Part shown: piece after piece, positions 14,206-19,031 of the stretch | How the letters are laid out: each line of letters opens with the position of its first letter | How positions within the stretch are numbered: the stretch's first letter is position 1 | From: Hyella sp964606015 | GTDB lineage: Bacteria; Cyanobacteriota; Cyanobacteriia; Cyanobacteriales; Xenococcaceae | Direction of reading: 5' to 3' | Length of the DNA: 19,031 nucleotides | Assembly (NCBI GenBank): GCA_964606015.1 | Contig: CAZSEZ010000051.1 | Location: forward strand, 1 to 19,031 | Notes under the pieces: generated by a model | Seen by the model: the letters and a program-made list of their open reading frames with translations, nothing else | Databases searched by the model: none | Told to the model about the DNA's origin: nothing | Made by a program: the position numbers and the translations under genes

Positions 14206-14586
14206 TCAAGAATAATCAGGGTCAACTTTTGAAAATAACAAAGCCTGTTGAAGTGAATCATCTCCAGTATCGATTACTTTAAGCTCTCTATTCGTAATAC
14301 GTTGGTATAGCTCTTGTACGGTTGAAATTTCTTTAAGAGCTAAAGGTTCAATTGTCATAGCTACGCCATCAAGCTTAATTACCCCCAACACCCAATCACG
14401 AGTATTGATGGTGTAATCTTTCTGCCAAGGTAACTTACTGACCCTGACATTATCAGGACAAAAAATAGCCAAAGACTTACAAACCCCTTGCGTTTCGAGT
14501 TGGAGTAGCTGATCTTTATGAATATAAGTTGATTCGGTGAATTGATCCGTCAAAGAAATCAAGCCACCTCGCTTAATCGCCCACAT
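14206..14586 (-). CDS. Uncharacterised 126-residue protein
   Basis: I do not recognise a family. The protein is soluble, with no signal peptide or membrane helix, and reads as alternating strands and a helix (VLGVIKLDGVAMTIEPLAL followed by STVQELYQRI). Cys36 and Cys44 lie in GVCKSLAIFCPDN. It has normal codon use, an uninterrupted frame and a close downstream partner (16-nt gap to the membrane protein), so it is very probably a real gene. It diverges from the inositol monophosphatase-family gene with a 104-nt gap. Confidence 0.65.
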   Translation of the reverse strand: MWAIKRGGLISLTDQFTESTYIHKDQLLQLETQGVCKSLAIFCPDNVRVSKLPWQKDYTINTRDWVLGVIKLDGVAMTIEPLALKEISTVQELYQRITNRELKVIDTGDDSLQQALLFSKVDPDYS

Positions 14587-14604
14587 ACAAAAATAGTCTC
14601 AAAA

Positions 14605-14636
14605 TTAGTTTTCAGATGCTAAAAACAGTAAACTAA
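14605..14636. promoter_or_regulatory. Inverted repeat in the divergent spacer
   Basis: TTAGTTT (14605-14611) and AAACTAA (14630-14636) are perfect 7-nt arms 18 nt apart in the 104-nt spacer between two divergent genes. A shared operator is possible. The arms are short and AT-rich, so chance is a fair alternative. Confidence 0.25.
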
Positions 14637-14690
14637 CAACTGTTTCACCCAAAATAGCTTTTATTCTTAGATTGCGCCAGGAATACTACA

Positions 14691-15509
14691 ATGACTCAAG
14701 AACTATTGACTTTTCTAGACATTGCTACCGAAGCAGCGATCGCATCAGGTAAAGTTTTATCTAGTAAGTTTTGCAATCTTGAAGATATCCAGAGTAAAGG
14801 TCGTCCAGGGGACTTAGTTACAGAAGCAGATAAAGCAGCCGAAACAGAGATTTTAAAAATTTTGCTGGATAAGCTCCCCGAACACCAGATCTTAGCGGAA
14901 GAGTCAGGAACCTTAGGCGGTAACAATAGTAAGTATCTTTGGGCGATCGATCCTCTAGATGGCACCACTAACTATGCTCATGGCTATCCTATGTCAGTAG
15001 TTTCAATTGGATTAATGGTGGATGGAGTTCCCCAAGTAGGAGTAGTTTACGATCCTTTTCGTGATGAGCTATTCCGTGCAGCTACAGGACACGGAGCAAC
15101 TTGCAATGACAAAGCGATCATAGTGTCCCAAACTAAAGAACTGACAGACACGCTTTTAGTAACAGGTTTCGCTTACGATCGCCGAGAAACCAACGATAAC
15201 AACTATGCCGAATTTTGCTATCTGACCCACCTTACTCAGGGAGTACGCCGTAGTGGTTCCGCTGCTTTGGATTTGGTTTACACAGCTTGTGGTCGTTTTG
15301 ATGGTTATTGGGAAAGGGGCTTGAGTCCTTGGGACATGACAGCAGGAATTGCGATCATACGAGAAGCTGGTGGTAAAGTAACTGCTTACGATCAATCTGC
15401 CTTAGACATCGGTTCTGGGCGAATCTTAGCGACTAATGGCCTAATCCATCACAGCCTTAGCGATGCACTAAAAAATGCCCCACGTTTACCTGATAATTTG
15501 TACTCCTAA
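14691..15509 (+). CDS. Inositol monophosphatase-family phosphatase (SuhB-like)
   Basis: This enzyme hydrolyses a small sugar or inositol phosphate using Mg2+ ions. The 272 residues are the family's standard length and all metal ligands are present: Glu70 in LAEESG, Asp87 and Asp90 in WAIDPLDGTTNY (84-95), and Asp215 in SPWDMTAG (212-219). The upstream loop KGRPGDLVTEADKAAE (37-52) is also typical. Cyanobacteria carry several members, acting on inositol phosphate, histidinol phosphate or 3'-phosphoadenosine phosphate; the sequence alone does not decide which. An AGGA site at 14679-14682 lies 8 nt before the ATG. The stop codon is only 7 nt from the stop of the convergent phosphoesterase gene. 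Confidence 0.92.
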   Translation: MTQELLTFLDIATEAAIASGKVLSSKFCNLEDIQSKGRPGDLVTEADKAAETEILKILLDKLPEHQILAEESGTLGGNNSKYLWAIDPLDGTTNYAHGYPMSVVSIGLMVDGVPQVGVVYDPFRDELFRAATGHGATCNDKAIIVSQTKELTDTLLVTGFAYDRRETNDNNYAEFCYLTHLTQGVRRSGSAALDLVYTACGRFDGYWERGLSPWDMTAGIAIIREAGGKVTAYDQSALDIGSGRILATNGLIHHSLSDALKNAPRLPDNLYS

Positions 15510-15516
15510 TTTTTTG

Positions 15517-17220
15517 CTATTCGCCTAACTTAAACTCATCAAATTTAACTGCTGGTGAGTCGGGTTCTCTGGTGTCAAAACGGTAACTACTAACCGTACC
15601 CTTGGCAGTATCGAGAATGCTAAAAACCGTAATATCGTTGCTAGCAATATAGGGTAAGAAATTGCCCTCATCATCAGTTAAAGGTTTGAGATTAGGCACA
15701 ATTGGCTCTAACCCATTGGGATTGCCCACTGCCACATAATTAGGATTATTGGGAACCTGACGAGGATTTTCTGCTGTGTGTGCACCGTAACTATTGCCGA
15801 CGTTGGAAGATTCTAAAAAATGCATTCCTGAAGGACTTTGAAACCGATTCCACAAATGAGAATGCCCGTAATAAACTAACTGGACTCCTGCTTTTTCTAG
15901 CAAAGGAATCAAGTCGCGAACTATGTGGTCATCTGCGATCGCATATTCATAGTCAATCGCTGTAATTTTTCCGCTACTATCTCGTTGAACGATCCGTTTG
16001 GGATTGGAATAGGGAGGGACGATGTTGCCACCTAGGGTATGGGGTGGATGGTGGAACATGACAATTTTGTATTTTGCCTGTTGATATTCTGGGCTTTGGA
16101 GTTCTTTTTCTAGCCACTGATACTGAGTACTACCTTGAGTTATGGGTTCAAAAATATGTTGCCCGTGTCCCCACTTTTCTGGCTGCTCAAAATCTTCAGG
16201 ATGTTCGCTATAACGAGTTGGCAAATCAAGATAAGGCTCAGGAAAACGCCAAATACAAGTCACATATAAAACAATCAAACGAATATCACTAAAAGTCACC
16301 GCATAGTATTGTTTGCTTCCTGGTTCGCTCTCGGGCAAAGAAAAAATCTCTTCGTAAGTATCGGTATTAAAAGAATTATTTTTAATTTCTTTAGTTACAG
16401 GTTGGGCTATATCGGTTCGAGGGATAGCATCGTAAAACTGTCGGCGAATGGATTTATCCCATGTGTACCTGCCCATCACTTCGTGGTTGCCCAGAGTTGT
16501 ATACATGGGGGTATTTTGCAGAATCGCAGCACCTTTATAAGTAGTAGCTACGCCATTTTTTTCTAACTGATAATTGCCTCGACCTTGTAATGCAGGGAAA
16601 AAAGCCCCACCTCTGGCATCATCAAACCATTCCGAGGCGCGATCGGGAAAATTGACTAAATCTCCTGCCATAAATACACCATCTAATTCGCCAATAGTTG
16701 CCTTAACCTGTTGCAAATTTGCCGTTACCATAGGCATCAGTTGATGGTCAGAAGTGAGCAAGATTTTTAAATCATTATTAGGTTGAGGTTTGCTACTTAG
16801 AGAAAAAGTATCGCTTTTAATCTCTTGACTAGCGTTCATGCTAACCACTTGGTAAGGCAGTTTTTTGCCTGGGGTCAAACCAGTTACGGTTGCTTCGTGT
16901 CGCCAAATATCCCGATGAACTAACTCAGTGTAGGGTAGCTCGGTTTGCGAGTCGCTATCTTCTCTGACCCTGCTGAGTTTAGTCGTTGTTGCTGCTACTC
17001 GGTCTGATAGTTGTTCGCCATACAAAACATAGTGCTCATCACCCAAAAATTCCGTGAACCAAACCACATTAACAGAATCTTTGGTAGGTAGCTGGAGAAA
17101 AGGATCGCTAAGAAGAGTAGTCATCTGAGAAAAGGAATTAGCAAGTAGATGTGGTAATCCTACCTGAACCATAAAAAATACGCTTAAAACTAGCAGGACG
17201 TTTCGCCACAGATTTTTCAT
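15517..17220 (-). CDS. Exported calcineurin-like metallophosphoesterase with an N-terminal fibronectin III-like domain
   Basis: The 567-residue protein has a signal peptide or anchor (residues 5-28), a beta-sandwich domain (about 40-145, ending in VTGLTPGKKLPYQV, a typical fibronectin III end as in purple acid phosphatases) and a metallophosphoesterase domain. Metal-binding motifs appear in order: LLTSDHQ with Asp158, GDLVNF with Asp187 and Asn190, GNHE at 244-247, FHHPPH around His390-391, and GHSH at 452-455. Block 1 reads Asp-His-Gln where many relatives have Asp-x-His, so metal binding may differ slightly. It probably acts on phosphate esters in the periplasm or outside the cell. It starts 37 nt after the radical SAM gene on the same strand, so co-transcription is likely. 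Confidence 0.9.
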   Translation of the reverse strand: MKNLWRNVLLVLSVFFMVQVGLPHLLANSFSQMTTLLSDPFLQLPTKDSVNVVWFTEFLGDEHYVLYGEQLSDRVAATTTKLSRVREDSDSQTELPYTELVHRDIWRHEATVTGLTPGKKLPYQVVSMNASQEIKSDTFSLSSKPQPNNDLKILLTSDHQLMPMVTANLQQVKATIGELDGVFMAGDLVNFPDRASEWFDDARGGAFFPALQGRGNYQLEKNGVATTYKGAAILQNTPMYTTLGNHEVMGRYTWDKSIRRQFYDAIPRTDIAQPVTKEIKNNSFNTDTYEEIFSLPESEPGSKQYYAVTFSDIRLIVLYVTCIWRFPEPYLDLPTRYSEHPEDFEQPEKWGHGQHIFEPITQGSTQYQWLEKELQSPEYQQAKYKIVMFHHPPHTLGGNIVPPYSNPKRIVQRDSSGKITAIDYEYAIADDHIVRDLIPLLEKAGVQLVYYGHSHLWNRFQSPSGMHFLESSNVGNSYGAHTAENPRQVPNNPNYVAVGNPNGLEPIVPNLKPLTDDEGNFLPYIASNDITVFSILDTAKGTVSSYRFDTREPDSPAVKFDEFKLGE

Positions 17221-17257
17221 GAATCATTTCATAACTAACCTACGGAATTTAATTCTA

Positions 17258-18862
17258 TTAAAAATGTCCTTTAGCTTCTGTTAAGTGCTTAACTAGAGTT
17301 TTTTCAGGTAAAGCACCGTGAAGATGTTGCCAAGGTAGAACCTGCTCAGTGTCCCATTCTTGATGGACATAAAAGTCTAGAGGAGGAATTCCTCCTTTGA
17401 GTTGTTTAAAAGCCCTTTTGTAACTACCGACAGAATCACCAAATTCTCTAGTTAACAGTAGTAACTTAGCCAATCTGCGATCGCCACGTGAAATCAAGGC
17501 CTGAATCACCGACCAGTTATAACTTTCAGGACGAAAGTCTATACCCCGTTTACGAAGTTGTTTTTCGAGGTTTTTGAGGCGTTTTTTGGCATCGGAGTTG
17601 ACCCCGTACCACTGGAAAGGCGTATGCGACTTGGGCACAAAAGTACTGCACCCCAAGGTAAGGCGAAGACCAGGCGCAGCTTTTTTGACTGTTTCCATCA
17701 TGGTCACAGTTTCTTCGACATCCTCGGTAGTTTCTCCAGGGATGCCTACCATGCCATAAAACTTGAGAGCTTTTAATCCTCCAGCTTTGGCATTGATCGC
17801 TGCTTGGGTAATTTCTTCGTTAGTCAGTTTTTTGTTAACGATTTGTCTGACTTTTTCCGAACCACTCTCTACGGCAATAGTTAGCGATCGCGTATCTCTT
17901 TGAGCCAAGGTTGCAGCGAGTTTTTCGGTAACAGTGTTAGTGCGAACTGAGGCAATACTTAACCGCACATCATCGTATTTAGGCTGACAAAGATAGTCGA
18001 GCAATTTGTTAAATTCGGGATGTTGAGTGACAGACGCTCCTAACAAACCCAAACGATTGGTGACTTGTAAGCCTTTTTCAATGGCAGGAATCAAAGACTC
18101 TTCTAGAGAGGCAGTCCGAAAAGGTAAGGTTAGATAGCTTGCCAAGCAGAAACGACACATCTCAGGACAACTCCTGACAACCTCCACCATAAAGATATTT
18201 TCCCAAGCAGCTTTCTCTGTCACGACAGTCGATGCAGAGAGAGTATTACCGCGATAAGTTTGCTTTTGGACTACCTCAGGGATTTCTGAATCTTGAGGCT
18301 CAATAGATGCGATCACTTGATCTGGAGCCTGATAAGTAACGCGATACAAACTAGGAATATAAATCCCAGGGACTTGGGCCAAACGTCTCAGCTTAGTTTC
18401 TCGGCTACAGTTTCTGACTTCTTGATAAGCATCAATAAAACTATCCAGTAAGTTTTCTCCATCACCTAGCAAAATCACATCAAAAAAATCGGCAAAGGGT
18501 TCTGGGTTAGCAGTGAGCACAGGCCCTCCACCAAATACCAAGGGGTGATTATCATCTCTAGCTGTGGCTTGCAGCGGGATATCCAGAGATTCTAAAAGGT
18601 TAAAAATATTGATATAGTCTAGTTCCCAAGAAACTGAAAACCCTAGCAACTCAGGATGTCTGGGCAAAGGCTCGTTGCTGTCGGTAAATAACCGAGACAC
18701 TGCTACATCAGGGCGCATGGCAAAAGTAGACCAGACAATTTGGTAACCCAAGCTGGTAATACCGATGGTGTATTCGTTGGGAAAGGCAAAAATTAAGGGA
18801 ATAGCGTTGTTATCTGGTTTGACAGGTGTAAAGAGGAGTTTTTCCCCAGCGAATAGGGTCAT
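17258..18862 (-). CDS. B12-binding-domain radical SAM protein (TIGR03960-like)
   Basis: The 534-residue protein has an N-terminal Rossmann-like, B12-binding-type domain (about 20-170, with NEYTIGITSLGYQIVW and FGGGPVLTANPEPFADFFD) and a radical SAM domain from about 220. The [4Fe-4S] ligands Cys232, Cys236 and Cys239 lie in SCPEMCRFC, the expected C-x3-C-x2-C. FYGMVGIPGETTEDVEE and the VESGSEKVR strand are typical of the SAM barrel. The His of the cobalamin-binding D-x-H-x-x-G motif is not seen, so true B12 binding is doubtful. Members of this family are widespread but have no proven reaction. In many bacteria the protein is linked to a TIGR03936/DUF2344 domain, which is not fused here. The start at 18862 fits the conserved N-terminus. 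Confidence 0.88.
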   Translation of the reverse strand: MTLFAGEKLLFTPVKPDNNAIPLIFAFPNEYTIGITSLGYQIVWSTFAMRPDVAVSRLFTDSNEPLPRHPELLGFSVSWELDYINIFNLLESLDIPLQATARDDNHPLVFGGGPVLTANPEPFADFFDVILLGDGENLLDSFIDAYQEVRNCSRETKLRRLAQVPGIYIPSLYRVTYQAPDQVIASIEPQDSEIPEVVQKQTYRGNTLSASTVVTEKAAWENIFMVEVVRSCPEMCRFCLASYLTLPFRTASLEESLIPAIEKGLQVTNRLGLLGASVTQHPEFNKLLDYLCQPKYDDVRLSIASVRTNTVTEKLAATLAQRDTRSLTIAVESGSEKVRQIVNKKLTNEEITQAAINAKAGGLKALKFYGMVGIPGETTEDVEETVTMMETVKKAAPGLRLTLGCSTFVPKSHTPFQWYGVNSDAKKRLKNLEKQLRKRGIDFRPESYNWSVIQALISRGDRRLAKLLLLTREFGDSVGSYKRAFKQLKGGIPPLDFYVHQEWDTEQVLPWQHLHGALPEKTLVKHLTEAKGHF

Positions 18863-18940
18863 CAGTTATTTGTTAGAAGAGATACCAGTAATACTTTTAG
18901 CTTAATTGTGACCTTTTTTGCTATCTCTACTTCGATCGCA

Positions 18941-19031
18941 TTAGCGATCGCTTAAAATTTGACCAATATCTTTGAAAACAACACTAGCTTGACACCTCAA
19001 ACAATTACCTTCGCCACCAAAAATCCCTCCA
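18941..19031 (-). CDS. 3' end of an unidentified gene (partial, cut by the window)
   Basis: On the minus strand one frame stays open from the window edge to a TAA at 18943-18941, giving 29 residues that include GGEGNCLRCQAS and end ILSDR. Composition is protein-like, with a Cys-x-x-Cys pair, and the last codons contain a HIP1 site. The other two minus frames are less protein-like. The family is unknown. It would lie upstream of the radical SAM gene on the same strand with a 78-nt gap. Confidence 0.4.
   Translation of the reverse strand, partial: GGIFGGEGNCLRCQASVVFKDIGQILSDR

Larger units (their letters stand above)
2695..18951. repeat. HIP1 octamers (GCGATCGC), 15 copies
   Basis: Copies start at 2695, 3289, 4672, 5018, 6768, 8842, 9358, 9805, 10883, 14161, 14736, 15935, 17477, 17884 and 18944. 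This palindrome is a hallmark of many cyanobacterial genomes and supports the taxonomic assignment. No copy lies between 10891 and 14160, or between 6776 and 8841. Confidence 0.9.

Noticed and set aside
1..19031. tRNA, rRNA, CRISPR array, transposase or prophage genes.
   Set aside because: No cloverleaf, rRNA core, regularly spaced repeat or transposase motif was seen by eye on either strand.

Overview
The window is chromosomal DNA of a cyanobacterium. It carries ndhH of the photosynthetic NDH-1 complex, a ClpB1-type disaggregase, a protein with a cyanobacterial PFEFSP-type C-terminal sorting signal, and at least 15 copies of the octamer GCGATCGC (HIP1), which is hugely over-represented in many cyanobacterial genomes. 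The sequence is AT-rich and most genes stand alone or in pairs, as in large-genome unicellular or baeocytous cyanobacteria. I cannot name the genus from the sequence alone.

Layout. 52-1955 (+): ndhH, a strong terminator, then a small transglutaminase-like protein. 2048-5360 (-): a stress-type cluster read as ECF sigma factor, membrane-anchored RskA-like anti-sigma factor, type II NAD(P)H dehydrogenase and then a DoxX membrane protein. The first three are translationally coupled (8-nt overlap, then a 4-nt gap), and a 17-bp terminator hairpin closes the group. 5668-6081 (+): a single-domain FHA protein. 6072-7040 (-): a membrane-anchored alpha/beta hydrolase overlapping the FHA gene tail to tail. 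7145-8407 (+): a secreted or membrane Tim44-like protein interrupted by an intein-like Hint domain. 8655-11270 (+): clpB, sharing a hairpin with the convergent gene for a choice-of-anchor C / PFE-CTERM exported protein (11318-12025, -). 12531-14586 (-): a degenerate GIY-YIG-like protein, a polytopic membrane protein and a small conserved-looking protein. 14691-15509 (+): an inositol monophosphatase-family enzyme. 15517-18862 (-): an exported metallophosphoesterase downstream of a TIGR03960-like radical SAM protein. 18941-19031 (-): apparently the last 29 codons of another gene.

The most unusual item is the Hint insertion at 7253-7648. A 132-residue Hint domain (Cys at its start, T-x-x-H block, Val-His-Asn at its end) lies between two polyglycine tracts in a Tim44-like protein. 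A perfect 15-bp direct repeat lies on each side, exactly 154 codons apart, so loss of one repeat unit would leave an ordinary in-frame Tim44-like protein. The residue after the domain is Lys, so classical protein splicing should not complete. Autocleavage or another self-processing reaction is more likely.

Secondary points of interest are the coupling of a sigma/anti-sigma switch to an NDH-2 enzyme, an internal GTG start with a Shine-Dalgarno sequence in clpB, and a stretch from about 10.9 to 14.2 kb that lacks HIP1 sites and carries the least recognisable genes.
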